Below, in pieces: positions 19,001 through 28,116 of a stretch of 64,000 nucleotides of DNA. The notes under the pieces are model-generated. The model was not told the DNA's origin and made no database searches. It worked only from the letters and a program-made list of their open reading frames with translations. Source of the stretch: Methylocystis rosea SV97 (lineage in GTDB: Bacteria; Pseudomonadota; Alphaproteobacteria; Rhizobiales; Beijerinckiaceae); the NCBI RefSeq assembly GCF_000372845.1, contig NZ_KB889963.1:620001-684000 (forward strand), read 5' to 3'. The position numbers were made by a program, and so were the translations under genes. The number at the start of each line of letters is the position of its first letter. The first letter of the stretch is position 1.

Positions 19001-20116
19001 ATGTCGCGGAAGGCGCCGCAGTTTTCCGCTTCCGATCTGCTGCAAAACATACAATTCGAAGAGATCGACGGCTTTGCGGCCGACGATCTCTTCGCCGCCT
19101 TTGCCGCCTTCCGACGTTCCGCCGAGATCATCGACGCCAAGGCGCAAGAGCAACGTGGCGCCGTCGCGCCTCCCCCCTCGCTCGTCGCCGTCGCGCGCGC
19201 GGCGCTTGGCGCCATCGATCATCCTGACCGCTTCTTTCAGGACTGGTTTCGCCCGCACGTCATCAAGACCAAGGGCTTCGTGACCGCCTATTACGAGGTG
19301 GAGGTCGACGCCAGATTGTCGCCCGAGCCGGGCTTCGCGACCCCCGTCCTGTCGCGTCCGCGCGATCTCGTCACTCTGAACGAATCGCCGCTCTCGCTGC
19401 CGACCGGCGAGACGCTGACCAGCGCGCGACGGCAGGCCGATGGCGCGCTCGTGCCCTATCCCGATCGCCGCGCGATCGAAGAGGAAGGCGCGGCGCCGAG
19501 CGCGCATCCTCTCGCCTATGTTCGCGATCCCGTCGAACTGTTCCTCATCCAGGTGCAGGGTTCGGCGCGGCTGCGACTGCCCGGCGGCGGCGTCATGACG
19601 CTGACCTATGCGGGGCGCAACGGCTGGCCCTATACATCCGTTGGCCGGCTGATGATTGAGCGCGGGCTGGTCGCGAAAGCCGAGATGTCGCTCGATCTGA
19701 TGAAGGAGACGTTGCGGCGGCTCGGAGTTGGTCCTGGCGACGCGGGTCGCCGGCTGATGCAGGAGAACCGTTCCTATGTTTTCTTCGAGATCGATGCGTC
19801 TGAGCGGCGCAGGATCGGACCGATCGGCGGGCAGGGCGCGCCGCTGACGCCGTTCCGGTCGATCGCCGTCGACCGCTCGATCTGGTGCTACGGCCTGCCC
19901 TTCTGGATTGCCGCGCAAATTCCATGGCAAGGAGAGGCGGAAACGCCATTTCGTCGACTGATGATCGCGCAGGACACCGGATCTGCCATAATTGGTCCTG
20001 CGCGCGCCGATTTTTTTTTCGGCGCGGGCGAAGCGGCGGGGAGGCGGGCTGGCGACATCCGGCACGCCGCCGAAATGATCGTGCTGCTGCCGAAGGATGT
20101 TGGGGACGATCCGTGA
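19001..20116 (+). CDS. mltA: Membrane-bound lytic murein transglycosylase A (MltA) family
   Basis: Cleaves peptidoglycan glycan strands to 1,6-anhydro products. It has 371 residues. The MltA domain starts near VTAYYEVEVDARLSPEPGF. A C-terminal 3D domain has AQDTGSAIIGPARADFFFG, containing the aspartate that corresponds to the catalytic one, and GEAAGRRAGDIRHAAEMIVLL. Odd: no signal peptide or lipobox is visible, although the family acts in the periplasm. Its stop overlaps the Smr gene (GTGA). Confidence 0.9.
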   Translation: MSRKAPQFSASDLLQNIQFEEIDGFAADDLFAAFAAFRRSAEIIDAKAQEQRGAVAPPPSLVAVARAALGAIDHPDRFFQDWFRPHVIKTKGFVTAYYEVEVDARLSPEPGFATPVLSRPRDLVTLNESPLSLPTGETLTSARRQADGALVPYPDRRAIEEEGAAPSAHPLAYVRDPVELFLIQVQGSARLRLPGGGVMTLTYAGRNGWPYTSVGRLMIERGLVAKAEMSLDLMKETLRRLGVGPGDAGRRLMQENRSYVFFEIDASERRRIGPIGGQGAPLTPFRSIAVDRSIWCYGLPFWIAAQIPWQGEAETPFRRLMIAQDTGSAIIGPARADFFFGAGEAAGRRAGDIRHAAEMIVLLPKDVGDDP

Positions 20117-20661
20117 GCGAGGAGAATTCCCGCCGATATGCGCGCCGGCTGTCTCAGGCCGAGGCCGAGCTCTGGACAATAGCGACGGCTGACGTTCGAC
20201 CTGCGCGGGCGCGTCCAAGAAAGCACGTGTCGCCCACGCCGGTGGCCGAAGTCCCCGCGCCCTTGTCGCCTTCGGAGCCTTCGGTCAACGGCCGCCCAGC
20301 GGCGCCGAAGCCGCCGCCGCGGCCGATCGACATCGACCCGCGCACTTTCGTGAAGATCAAGCGCGGACGAATCGACGTCGACGCCAAACTCGATCTTCAC
20401 GGGCTGCGGCAGGCGGAGGCGCAGCGCTCGCTAACGGCCTTCCTGCGCAGATGTCAGGTGAATGGCGCGCGAATCGCGATCATCGTGACGGGCAAGGGGC
20501 TGACGCGGGACGAAGGCGGCGTGCTGCGCCGCGTCGTGCCGATGTGGCTCGAAGCGCCGAATCTGCGCGACGTCGTCGTCGGCTTTGGCGAAGCCGCCCG
20601 CCACCACGGCGGCGAGGGCGCGCTCTATGTGCGCATCCGCCGGGCGGATCGGATGCGCTAA
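20113..20661 (+). CDS. Smr-domain protein
   Basis: It has 182 residues from GTG 20113. The N-terminal half is Pro-rich and low in complexity. The C-terminal Smr (small MutS-related) domain runs from about residue 93: LDLHGLRQAEAQRSLTAFL, then IVTGKGLTRDEGGVLRRVVP and FGEAARHHGGEGALYVRIRR. Smr domains are nucleases acting on branched DNA or on mRNA. No MutS part is present. It overlaps mltA by 4 bases and hemY (convergent) by 4 bases. This mltA-smr pairing is common in the order. Confidence 0.9.
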   Translation: MSEENSRRYARRLSQAEAELWTIATADVRPARARPRKHVSPTPVAEVPAPLSPSEPSVNGRPAAPKPPPRPIDIDPRTFVKIKRGRIDVDAKLDLHGLRQAEAQRSLTAFLRRCQVNGARIAIIVTGKGLTRDEGGVLRRVVPMWLEAPNLRDVVVGFGEAARHHGGEGALYVRIRRADRMR

Positions 20662-22061
20662 GCCTGCTGTCCGGCCGCGCCCGAGACCTCGGCGGCAGGC
20701 AGCGCCACGGGTTCGGCGGGGCGGGTCAAAAAGGCGGCCGGAATGTTCGGCTTGCCTTCCTCGGTCAGATGTTGCGCGGAATCCGGCGGCGGCTTCCATT
20801 CGAAGGCGTCGAGCCGGCCGGTGACCGGCGACATCGGCAGCCAGTTCTTGGAGACGACGCCATCGGCGATCCAGACAGGATCGCGCGGCGCGCGCGAGCC
20901 GCGGGCGAGCCATTCGCGCACCGGACCTGACGGTCCGTGTTCTCCGTCTTCGATCTCCGCCATCAGCAGACAGGTGTGCGCCGTCGGATGACGTTCGGCG
21001 GCGAGGAGCGGCGCGAGCGCGGCGCGCGCCTTGGCGAAATCGCGCGCCGACAGTGCGACCTCCGCGACGATATGCCGGCTTTCCGGCGCATTGGGGGCGG
21101 CGCGGGCGAGCCTTTCCACCCGCGCGAGCTTCGTCGTATTCGATTCGCCTGATAGCGCTTCGAGATAGGCGGCGGCGAGGTCAGGATGCGGTTTCGTCGC
21201 CCAGACCGTTTCGATTAGCTTCAGCGACTGCTTCTGGTCGCCATGGCGGGCAAGCACCCGCGCCGCGGCCACGGCGGCTGGCGCGAAGCCCGGCCGGCGC
21301 TTCAACGCCTGGCGTGCGAGATGAAGCGCGTCATGTGGATGATCGCGCTCCTTCTCCATCGCCATGGCGGTTTCGATCACGGCGCGGAGGTTCTGCGCTG
21401 TCGGCGCGTCAATCGCCTTGGCGGTAAGACTGGCCTCGATCGCCTCGCGCGCCTTCTGCCAGTCGCCCTGCGCGGCCAGATGTTCGAGCATCGCGGCGCC
21501 CGCCCAGGGCACGGGCGCGATGTCATGCGCCTCCTTGGCGAAATGATGCGCCGCGTCCGCGTCATCGCGTCGGCGCGCCTCGATATGCAGCCCGCGGAGC
21601 CCGAGCAGCTTGGTCTCCGGCTTCAAGGTCATTTTGTGGAAGGTCTCTTCCGCAACCCGCCGATCGCCGGCGAGCTGCGCGGCCTGGGCCTTCAGCACCT
21701 GTGTGAGCGGCTCGCTTGGCAGCAGCCGTTCGGCGACGTGCGCGGCCTTGCGGGCGCGGGCGGCGTCGCCGGAGCCGACGGCGATGAATCCCTGCGAAAG
21801 CGCATCGAATCCCTTATCCCGCCGCTTCGTTCGCGATCCGCCGCTCCAGCGGCCAGGCAGCCGCAGCACCGCCATGGCGATCGCCCAAAGGACGACCGTC
21901 GCGGCGATGATCAGCAGCAGACCTGCCACCGCCACCGGTATCGACGCTTCAAACTGGTAGCCGGCGAAATCCAGCGTCAGCGAACCGGGCTGTTCGATCA
22001 GCAATTCGAGGCCATAGGCGACCGCGGCAAGCGCGATGATGAAGAAGAACAGAAACAGCAT
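20658..22061 (-). CDS. hemY: HemY-like membrane TPR protein
   Basis: Inner-membrane protein of the HemY N-terminal family, genetically linked to heme synthesis but without a known enzymatic step. It has 467 residues. Two membrane helices occupy about 1-22 and 42-65, followed by a long helical tetratricopeptide-like region (residues about 80-400) and a Pro-rich tail. FLFFFIIALAAVAYGLELLI starts the protein. It lies 15 bases after mic60; the hemC/hemD genes that often head this operon are not here. Confidence 0.88.
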   Translation of the reverse strand: MLFLFFFIIALAAVAYGLELLIEQPGSLTLDFAGYQFEASIPVAVAGLLLIIAATVVLWAIAMAVLRLPGRWSGGSRTKRRDKGFDALSQGFIAVGSGDAARARKAAHVAERLLPSEPLTQVLKAQAAQLAGDRRVAEETFHKMTLKPETKLLGLRGLHIEARRRDDADAAHHFAKEAHDIAPVPWAGAAMLEHLAAQGDWQKAREAIEASLTAKAIDAPTAQNLRAVIETAMAMEKERDHPHDALHLARQALKRRPGFAPAAVAAARVLARHGDQKQSLKLIETVWATKPHPDLAAAYLEALSGESNTTKLARVERLARAAPNAPESRHIVAEVALSARDFAKARAALAPLLAAERHPTAHTCLLMAEIEDGEHGPSGPVREWLARGSRAPRDPVWIADGVVSKNWLPMSPVTGRLDAFEWKPPPDSAQHLTEEGKPNIPAAFLTRPAEPVALPAAEVSGAAGQQA

Positions 22062-22076
22062 GGCGATGGATCCCGC

Positions 22077-23432
22077 TTATTCCTTCGTTGCGCCAAGCGC
22101 GGCGATCGCGCCATGCAGCAGATCGTCGGCCGCCCGTCCGGCGTCGACGCGGGCGTGCAAGGTCGCGCCGAAATCTTTGGCTTCGTTCTGGGCCGCTTCG
22201 GGGAGCGCCGCGAAAACGGCGCTCGCCTGGGCAAAGTCGCCATGGGTCAGCGCCGCCTCGATGTGAGCGACTTTTTCTTCCACCGTCTGAGCCTCGGTCG
22301 TCGGCGCCTGACCAGAGGGACGAACGCGCACGAGTTTGCTGGCGCCCTTCATCAGATGCTCCGCAAGATCGCCGGAAGCGCCGGTCTCGAGCGCGCGGAT
22401 GCGCTTGGCGGCTGGCGTGAACTCCGTCTTCAATTGCGCGGCGGTCGGCGCGCCCTTTTCGGCCAATGGCGAGAGGGCCGCCAGCGCGGCGGGATCGGCC
22501 CCGAGCCGCGTTAGCGCCTTCGTCTCGAGCGCATAGGGCCGGCCCGCCTCCAGCTCGCGCTGAAGCGCAAAGGCGACGACCACGATCGCCGCGGGGCCGT
22601 CGGGAGTCTTTGCCGCCGTGGCTTCCGGCGCCGCGCGCGTCTCGCCCTTCGAAGACTCGAGGCGCTCGCGCAGCGCCTTGGTCTCATTCCCAAGTTCGTC
22701 GATGCGGCCTTCAAGCGCCGTCATCAGCTCGCTGGCGGTGAGCGCCCCGGGTTCGCCCTGTTCGGCGGCAGCGGCGGGAGCTGGGCTCGCTTTTGCCGCC
22801 GTTTCGGCGGTGGTCTTGGCGGCGTTGGCGGCCGCCTGGGCGGCTTCGGCGGCGCGCAAGGCGCGTTGCGCCAGCTCTTCGGCCGAATCGACGCGGCTCT
22901 GCAACGCTGCGACCGCTGCTTTTTGCGATTCGATCGCCGTCTTCTGCGATTCCATAGCGGCGTTAGGCGCCGGCGGCGTCGGTTCGATCGCCGGCTCGGC
23001 GGATTTCACGGGCGCGGAGGAGGGCGGGGGCGCCATGGAGGGCCGGGGCGCTTCCGCGTCGCTCGTGGCCGACTGTCCTGCTGCCGGCGTCTCGGGCGTC
23101 GTCGTCTGCGCCGGCTCGGTCTCGCCGACGAGCGAACGGACGCGATCCTTCAACTCGCCGAAGGCGCCGCTCGCCTGATCCACATAAGGCTCGGCATAGT
23201 CCGCGACGACCTTCAGCCGCTCGTCTCGATCCTTGAACGCGATCGCCGCATAAAGAGCCGCGCCTGCGACGAGAACGAGCAGCAGCAGCGTCGCCGCCAG
23301 CCGGCCGAAGAAGGAGCGCCGCTTGGGTCTGACCACCGGCGAAGGCGGCGGTTCAAACGGCGACTCTGCAAAATCGATGGGCGCTTCCGAAGGTTCGACG
23401 CGCTTCGGTTCTTCGTCGTTCGGCAAGACCAT
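22077..23432 (-). CDS. mic60: Mic60/mitofilin-like inner-membrane protein
   Basis: Alphaproteobacterial homologue of the mitochondrial crista-junction protein Mic60, implicated in shaping intracytoplasmic membranes. It has 451 residues. A cytosolic N-terminus is followed by a membrane helix (LAATLLLLVLVAGAALYAAIAF, about 47-68), an Ala/Pro-rich spacer, a coiled coil at about 155-260 (AVAALQSRVDSAEELAQRAL and similar) and a C-terminal helical mitofilin-like domain. Identification rests on architecture and on direct linkage to hemY, the reported context; sequence conservation in this family is low. Confidence 0.75.
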   Translation of the reverse strand: MVLPNDEEPKRVEPSEAPIDFAESPFEPPPSPVVRPKRRSFFGRLAATLLLLVLVAGAALYAAIAFKDRDERLKVVADYAEPYVDQASGAFGELKDRVRSLVGETEPAQTTTPETPAAGQSATSDAEAPRPSMAPPPSSAPVKSAEPAIEPTPPAPNAAMESQKTAIESQKAAVAALQSRVDSAEELAQRALRAAEAAQAAANAAKTTAETAAKASPAPAAAAEQGEPGALTASELMTALEGRIDELGNETKALRERLESSKGETRAAPEATAAKTPDGPAAIVVVAFALQRELEAGRPYALETKALTRLGADPAALAALSPLAEKGAPTAAQLKTEFTPAAKRIRALETGASGDLAEHLMKGASKLVRVRPSGQAPTTEAQTVEEKVAHIEAALTHGDFAQASAVFAALPEAAQNEAKDFGATLHARVDAGRAADDLLHGAIAALGATKE

Positions 23433-23498
23433 TGGCTAATCCTTGCTGTCCCGCATCCTTATAGTTGATGCGTTCGGCGCCCGCAAAACAGGCGGCCG

Positions 23499-24368
23499 TC
23501 AGCCTGAAGCCTCGACAAGCTGCAACGTGCGGCGCGCAATGTCGAGATGCAGACGTTCGACCATTTTCCCGTCGATCTGCACCACGCCCTTGTCGGCGTT
23601 TTCCGGTTCGTCGAACACGGCGATGATCCGGCGGGCGAAATCGACCTCCTCGGCGCTCGGCGCAAATATTTCATTCACCGGACCGATCTGGCCCGGATGA
23701 ATGAGCATTTTCCCGTCGAAGCCGAAGTCGCGGCCCTGCGCCGCTTCACGACGCAGGCCGTCGAGATCGTTGAAGTCGTTGTATATCCCGTCGATGATCT
23801 CGATGTTGTGAACTCGCGCCGCAAGCACGCCGGCCGAAAGCCAGGACAACAGCGCCGGCCGTCCGGGCGTGAGCCGCGCGCGCGTCGATTTGGCGATGTC
23901 GTTGGGACCAAGCACCAAAACCTCGAGCCGCGAAGCCCGATCGTCTGCGGCGCTGGCGATTTTTTCGATGTCAAAGACGGCGCGCGGCGTCTCGATCATC
24001 GCCCAGAGTCGCGTCTTATACGGCGCGCCGGCGGCGACGAGATCGGCGGCCGCCTTCAAAATCTCATCGCGCGAATTGACCTTGGGGATGACGATGCCGT
24101 CTGGGCCGAGCGGCGCGATGGCGGCGATGTCGGGCTTATACCACTCGGAGCCGCGGGCGTTGACGCGCACGACGAGTTGCCGCGCGCCATAGCCGCCGTC
24201 GGCCACCGCCGCCGCGACCTGCGCGCGCGCCGTCGCCTTGGCGGATTCCGCGACCCCGTCTTCAAGTTCGAACATCAGGACGTCGGCGGCGAGCGTCTTG
24301 CCTTTCTCCAGCGCTCGGGCGTTCGAGCCCGGCATCGCCAGCACGCTGCGCTTTAGTCGGGAAATCAT
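23499..24368 (-). CDS. CitE-like HpcH/HpaI aldolase/citrate lyase family protein
   Basis: TIM-barrel Mg-dependent enzyme that cleaves or forms C-C bonds of acyl-CoA substrates; relatives include CitE, malyl-CoA lyase and malyl-CoA thioesterase. It has 289 residues. The family motifs FELEDGVAESAK (metal/CoA segment), VVRVNARGS, IVIPKVNS, AMIETPRAV and LVLGPNDIAKS are seen, as is KMLIHPGQI before the C-terminal lid. It is shorter and different in motif detail from the serine-cycle malyl-CoA lyase (about 324 residues), so the exact reaction is open. Divergent from the carbonic anhydrase. Confidence 0.85.
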   Translation of the reverse strand: MISRLKRSVLAMPGSNARALEKGKTLAADVLMFELEDGVAESAKATARAQVAAAVADGGYGARQLVVRVNARGSEWYKPDIAAIAPLGPDGIVIPKVNSRDEILKAAADLVAAGAPYKTRLWAMIETPRAVFDIEKIASAADDRASRLEVLVLGPNDIAKSTRARLTPGRPALLSWLSAGVLAARVHNIEIIDGIYNDFNDLDGLRREAAQGRDFGFDGKMLIHPGQIGPVNEIFAPSAEEVDFARRIIAVFDEPENADKGVVQIDGKMVERLHLDIARRTLQLVEASG

Positions 24369-24525
24369 TCAAAACTCCAACATCGAAACGATTCGGCCTG
24401 CTCTTGACCCCGCCGCGTGATCTACACAATAACCCCCGGGTCCGCCATCCGCCCGGCCAAGGCGAACTGGGTTGAGCGAACTTGGCGAAGGCGGACCTGG
24501 CCAAGGGGCGAGAAGGGAACGGTAA

Positions 24526-25242
24526 ATGGCGGATCACGAGCAGTCGTGCGGCGCGGCCGGCTTGCCGGAAACGCTCATAGAGGGCTATGAGTCCTTCGTT
24601 CGGGGGCGTTTCCTGGCCGATCACGACCGATTCGAAGAATTAGCGGTCAGGGGCCAGACGCCCAAAACAATGATCATCAGCTGCTGCGATTCGCGCGTCG
24701 CGCCCGAGACCATCTTCAACGCTGGCCCCGGCGAGCTTTTCGTCTTGCGCAATGTCGCGGCGCTGGTGCCGCCCTACGAGCCCGACGATCATTATCACGG
24801 CGCTTCCGCGGCGCTCGAATACGCCGTCATGGCGCTAAAGGTTACGGACCTCGTGGTGCTCGGCCATGGGCAATGCGGCGGCGTGCGCGCCTATGCGGAG
24901 ATCGCCGCCGATCCCGACGCGCCGCGGCTGAGCCACAGCGACTTCATCGGCGACTGGATCAAAATGCTTGGTCCCGCGGCTGATCGCCTGGGCGTTCGGC
25001 CTAATCCCAAGGACGCGGACTATGTGGAGCGCCTGGAATTCGAGTCGGTGAAGCAGACGCTGCGCAACTTGCGTTCCTTTCCCATGATTCAGGTGCTCGA
25101 ACATCACCGGCATCTGCGGCTGCATGGCGCTCTGTTTCGAATCATGGACGGGCGATTGTTCGTGCTCGACGAATCGACGGGTGTCTTCAATCCCGTCTGC
25201 GAAGGAGCCTACGCCGCTGCGTTCGCCGAGGCGCGCTTTTGA
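24526..25242 (+). CDS. Beta-class carbonic anhydrase
   Basis: Zinc enzyme interconverting CO2 and bicarbonate, supplying carboxylases. It has 238 residues. Zinc ligands are C53 in the CxDSR motif (with D55 and R57), H114 and C117 in LGHGQCGG. No signal peptide, so cytosolic. A GGGAACGG stretch precedes the ATG. Its stop overlaps the TTG start of the HAD gene. Confidence 0.95.
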   Translation: MADHEQSCGAAGLPETLIEGYESFVRGRFLADHDRFEELAVRGQTPKTMIISCCDSRVAPETIFNAGPGELFVLRNVAALVPPYEPDDHYHGASAALEYAVMALKVTDLVVLGHGQCGGVRAYAEIAADPDAPRLSHSDFIGDWIKMLGPAADRLGVRPNPKDADYVERLEFESVKQTLRNLRSFPMIQVLEHHRHLRLHGALFRIMDGRLFVLDESTGVFNPVCEGAYAAAFAEARF

Positions 25243-26147
25243 CGGCAGGCCCCTCGCCAGACCGCGACCGCGTACCGTTCATCGCCGGCCTGCGCGACAT
25301 CGCCGACGGCTATGACGCGATTCTGTGCGATGGCTGGGGCGTGCTGATCGACGGCCGGCGGCATTTCCCGGAAGCCGCCGAGGCCCTGCGGCGCTTTCGC
25401 GCGCAAGGCGGAACCGTCGTGCTGATCACCAACGCCTCGCGTCCCGACGAAGAAGTGCGGCGCCAGCTCCTCGGTCTTGGCGTGCCGCAGGATTGTTTCG
25501 ACGATCTCCTCTCGGCGGGAGAGCTGGCGCTGCGCGAAATCGTCGCGCGCGACGGACAAGCGGTCTACCACCTCGGCCCCTCGCGCGACGACGGTCTGTT
25601 CCGCGCGGCCGCGCGGCGTCTCGGCGCGCCGGTTATGCGCGTCGGGCCGCAAGCCGCCGATTACATCGTCTGCACCGGCCTCTTTGACGACCGCAACGAA
25701 ACCCCCTCGGACTATGACGAGCAACTCGCAGAGCTAAAGGCGCGCGATCTGACGATGCTGTGCGCCAATCCCGATATTGTCGTCGCCATCGGCAATGATC
25801 TCGTCTACTGCGCCGGCGCCATCGCCGAACGTTATGCGGCGATCGGCGGCCGCGTTCTGACCTTGGGCAAGCCCCACGCCCCGATCTACGCCGCCGCCTT
25901 GGAGCGGCTCAAGAATTTGCGCGGCGGCGAAGTTGACAAGGCGCGCACGCTGGCGATCGGCGACGGCGCCTTCACCGACCTTGCCGGCGCGGGCCGCGCC
26001 GGGCTCGACTGCCTCTTCATCATCCATGGCGTGCATCGCGCCGAGCTGCATCCCGGCGGCGGCGCGCTTGACGAAGCGGCGCTCGATTCGCTCTTCGCGC
26101 GCGCCGGCGCTCGTCCTAAGGCTTTGGCTCGCGAGCTTTTCTGGTAA
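25239..26147 (+). CDS. HAD-superfamily class IIA hydrolase (TIGR01459-like)
   Basis: It has 302 residues. DAILCDGWGVLIDG contains the nucleophile region, although the second Asp of DxD is replaced (D-G-W). LITNASRP is motif II, the GKPHAPIY lysine segment is motif III and IGDGAFTDLAGA is motif IV, the arrangement of NagD-like phosphatases. The only plausible start is TTG 25239, overlapping the carbonic anhydrase stop (TTGA). A phosphatase on a small phosphorylated metabolite is likely; substrate unknown. Confidence 0.87.
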   Translation: MTAGPSPDRDRVPFIAGLRDIADGYDAILCDGWGVLIDGRRHFPEAAEALRRFRAQGGTVVLITNASRPDEEVRRQLLGLGVPQDCFDDLLSAGELALREIVARDGQAVYHLGPSRDDGLFRAAARRLGAPVMRVGPQAADYIVCTGLFDDRNETPSDYDEQLAELKARDLTMLCANPDIVVAIGNDLVYCAGAIAERYAAIGGRVLTLGKPHAPIYAAALERLKNLRGGEVDKARTLAIGDGAFTDLAGAGRAGLDCLFIIHGVHRAELHPGGGALDEAALDSLFARAGARPKALARELFW

Positions 26148-26208
26148 AAGGGGCTGCACAGGCCTCATCTGCGGTCACGATCCGCGACGCAACTTTCCGG
26201 TGGCTTCC

Positions 26209-26694
26209 ATGTCGACGCCGTTCAAAATCTACTATTTCGAGGATCTGAGCGTCGGCATGCGCGAGACGCTGATGAAGGCGGTGATGGACGACGACGTGAT
26301 CGCCTTCGCCGATCTTTCCGGCGACCGCAATCCGATTCATCTTTCCGATCACTTCGCCTCGAAGACGCGCTTTGGCGAGCGCATCGTGCATGGCCTTTAT
26401 ACGGCCTCGCTCATTTCGACGGTCATCGGCATGTATCTGCCTGGCCCCGGCGCCGTCTATCTGTCGCAGACGCTGAATTTCCGCGCGCCGGTGAAGATCG
26501 GCGACGTGATCACCGTCATTGTTGAAGTGGTGGAGCTGATCGAAAAAGGCCGGCGCGCCAAGCTCAAATGCGAATGTCTCGTCGACGGCAAGGTCGTGCT
26601 CGACGGCGAGGCCTTCGTCATGGTGCCGAGCCGCGAGCAGGTGATGCGCGTCGCGGCGCCAGCGCCAGCAGAGGCGAAGCCGGCCTCGGCTTAG
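26209..26694 (+). CDS. MaoC-like (R)-specific enoyl-CoA hydratase
   Basis: Hot-dog-fold dehydratase of 161 residues. YFEDLSVGM opens the domain; DLSGDRNPIHLSDHFA carries the catalytic Asp and His of the D-x5-H motif; PGPGAVYLSQTLNFRAPV follows. It resembles the PhaJ/CroR type, which interconverts (R)-3-hydroxybutyryl-CoA and crotonyl-CoA in PHB and ethylmalonyl-CoA metabolism. ATG 26209 is chosen; an in-frame GTG at 26200 is possible. Confidence 0.88.
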   Translation: MSTPFKIYYFEDLSVGMRETLMKAVMDDDVIAFADLSGDRNPIHLSDHFASKTRFGERIVHGLYTASLISTVIGMYLPGPGAVYLSQTLNFRAPVKIGDVITVIVEVVELIEKGRRAKLKCECLVDGKVVLDGEAFVMVPSREQVMRVAAPAPAEAKPASA

Positions 26695-26712
26695 ATCTTC
26701 CGGCCCCGAGCC

Positions 26713-27696
26713 GTGTCCGACTCCTTCATTGTCGCGCGCGACCCTCAAGCGCCGCCGCCTGGACTGGAGGGCGCGGTCGCGGCGGTCGGCAATTTCGACG
26801 GGCTGCACAGAGGCCACCGCGGCGTCATCGCTCGGGCTCGGGCGCTCGCCGCAAAACTCTCGCGTCCCTGCATTCTGCTGACTTTCGAGCCCCATCCGGC
26901 GGATTTTTTCGCCGGGCGAACGGTGATTTTTAGGCTCACGCCGCCAGACGCAAAGGCGGCGCAGGCCGCTCGGCTCGGGCTCGACGGCGTTATCGTGCTC
27001 ACCTTCGACAAGGACTTCGCGAAAAGCCCCGCGCGGATCTTCACGCAAGAGATTCTGCACGATCGCCTGCAGCTTTCTGCTGTTGTGGCGGGCTATGATT
27101 TTCGTTTCGGCGCCGGCCGCGAAGGCGGACCGGAGTTTTTGCGCGCCGAAGGCGAACGGCTCGGGATGATCGTGGAGATCGTCGATCGCATCACCCAGGA
27201 CGAAGAGGGCAGCTTAGAGGCCGTCTCCTCGACCGCGACGCGGGAAGCGCTGGAACGCGGCGACGCGGCGCTAGCGCGCCGGCTTCTCGGCCACCCCTAC
27301 TTCATTCGCGGCGTCGTGCGTCACGGCGACAAGCGCGGGCGCACGCTCGGCTTTCCCACCGCCAATATCGCGCTCGATCCCGCCAATCGGCTCAAGCACG
27401 GGATTTACGCCGTGACGATCGAGGTCGACGGGAAGGCGCATCAGGGCGTCGCCAGTTTCGGACGCCGGCCGACCTTTGACAATGGCGCGCCGCTCCTTGA
27501 AGTCTTCCTCTTCGATTTCGATGGCGACCTCTATGGCAAGGAGGTGGAAGTCGCCTTCTACGGCTTCATACGCGGCGAAGCGAAATTCGACAGCGTCGAT
27601 GCGCTCGTCGAGAGGATGCGCGTCGACGTCGAAGAGGCGCGAGGACTATTGGCCGAAAGCGGCGCTTTGAGCCGGGCGAATGATCTGTTGCCATAA
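26713..27696 (+). CDS. ribF: Bifunctional riboflavin kinase / FAD synthetase
   Basis: Phosphorylates riboflavin to FMN and adenylates it to FAD. It has 327 residues. The N-terminal nucleotidyltransferase has VGNFDGLHRGH (residues about 24-34), and FEPHPADFF and GYDFRFGAGR follow. The C-terminal riboflavin kinase starts at about 185 with GRTLGFPTANI. The GTG start lies 18 bases after the MaoC gene. Confidence 0.96.
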   Translation: MSDSFIVARDPQAPPPGLEGAVAAVGNFDGLHRGHRGVIARARALAAKLSRPCILLTFEPHPADFFAGRTVIFRLTPPDAKAAQAARLGLDGVIVLTFDKDFAKSPARIFTQEILHDRLQLSAVVAGYDFRFGAGREGGPEFLRAEGERLGMIVEIVDRITQDEEGSLEAVSSTATREALERGDAALARRLLGHPYFIRGVVRHGDKRGRTLGFPTANIALDPANRLKHGIYAVTIEVDGKAHQGVASFGRRPTFDNGAPLLEVFLFDFDGDLYGKEVEVAFYGFIRGEAKFDSVDALVERMRVDVEEARGLLAESGALSRANDLLP

Positions 27697-27747
27697 GTTG
27701 CGCGCGATCTAGCTTGGAGACAGCGTCCTCGACAGGAGGGAAACGTC

Positions 27748-28020
27748 ATGAACGAAGAGCCCAAGGGACGGGTCGAAATTATCTTGCCGGGCGAGGAGAC
27801 GGACGCCTCAAGGATCTGGGTCGCGACGGGCGCTGGTCGGGTCAAGGTCGTCAAACTCTCGCCATGGCAGAGCCTGTTCGTCACTGCGGCGCTGCTGTTG
27901 TTTCTGTTCCTCGGGTTCACGCTGCTGTCCGGCGCATTTCTGGTGTTGCTGGTTATCGCCGTTGTGGCGGGAGGCATCGCCTTTCTCGCCGGACTGCTCG
28001 GGCTGAGGCGGCCACGCTAG
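27748..28020 (+). CDS. Small membrane protein of unknown function
   Basis: It has 90 residues: a soluble N-terminus of about 40 residues, then two adjacent membrane helices (SLFVTAALLLFLFLGFTLL and AFLVLLVIAVVAGGIAFLA) and a short basic tail. No family recognised. A strong ribosome-binding site (AGGAGGG) 9 bases upstream supports a real gene. It lies 51 bases after ribF. Confidence 0.78.
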   Translation: MNEEPKGRVEIILPGEETDASRIWVATGAGRVKVVKLSPWQSLFVTAALLLFLFLGFTLLSGAFLVLLVIAVVAGGIAFLAGLLGLRRPR

Positions 28021-28116
28021 GGGCGCTGGCCGCTTTTCCCGGCTCGGTAGCGCTGCTATTAAGGACCAGATGCCTTTCCTGACCGCCATTCGAATTACCA
28101 AACCCGGCCTGCGCGA

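Noticed and set aside
18186-20218. Long minus-strand frames over the Tim44-like, mltA and Smr genes
   Set aside because: They overlap three recognised plus-strand genes and have compositionally biased translations.
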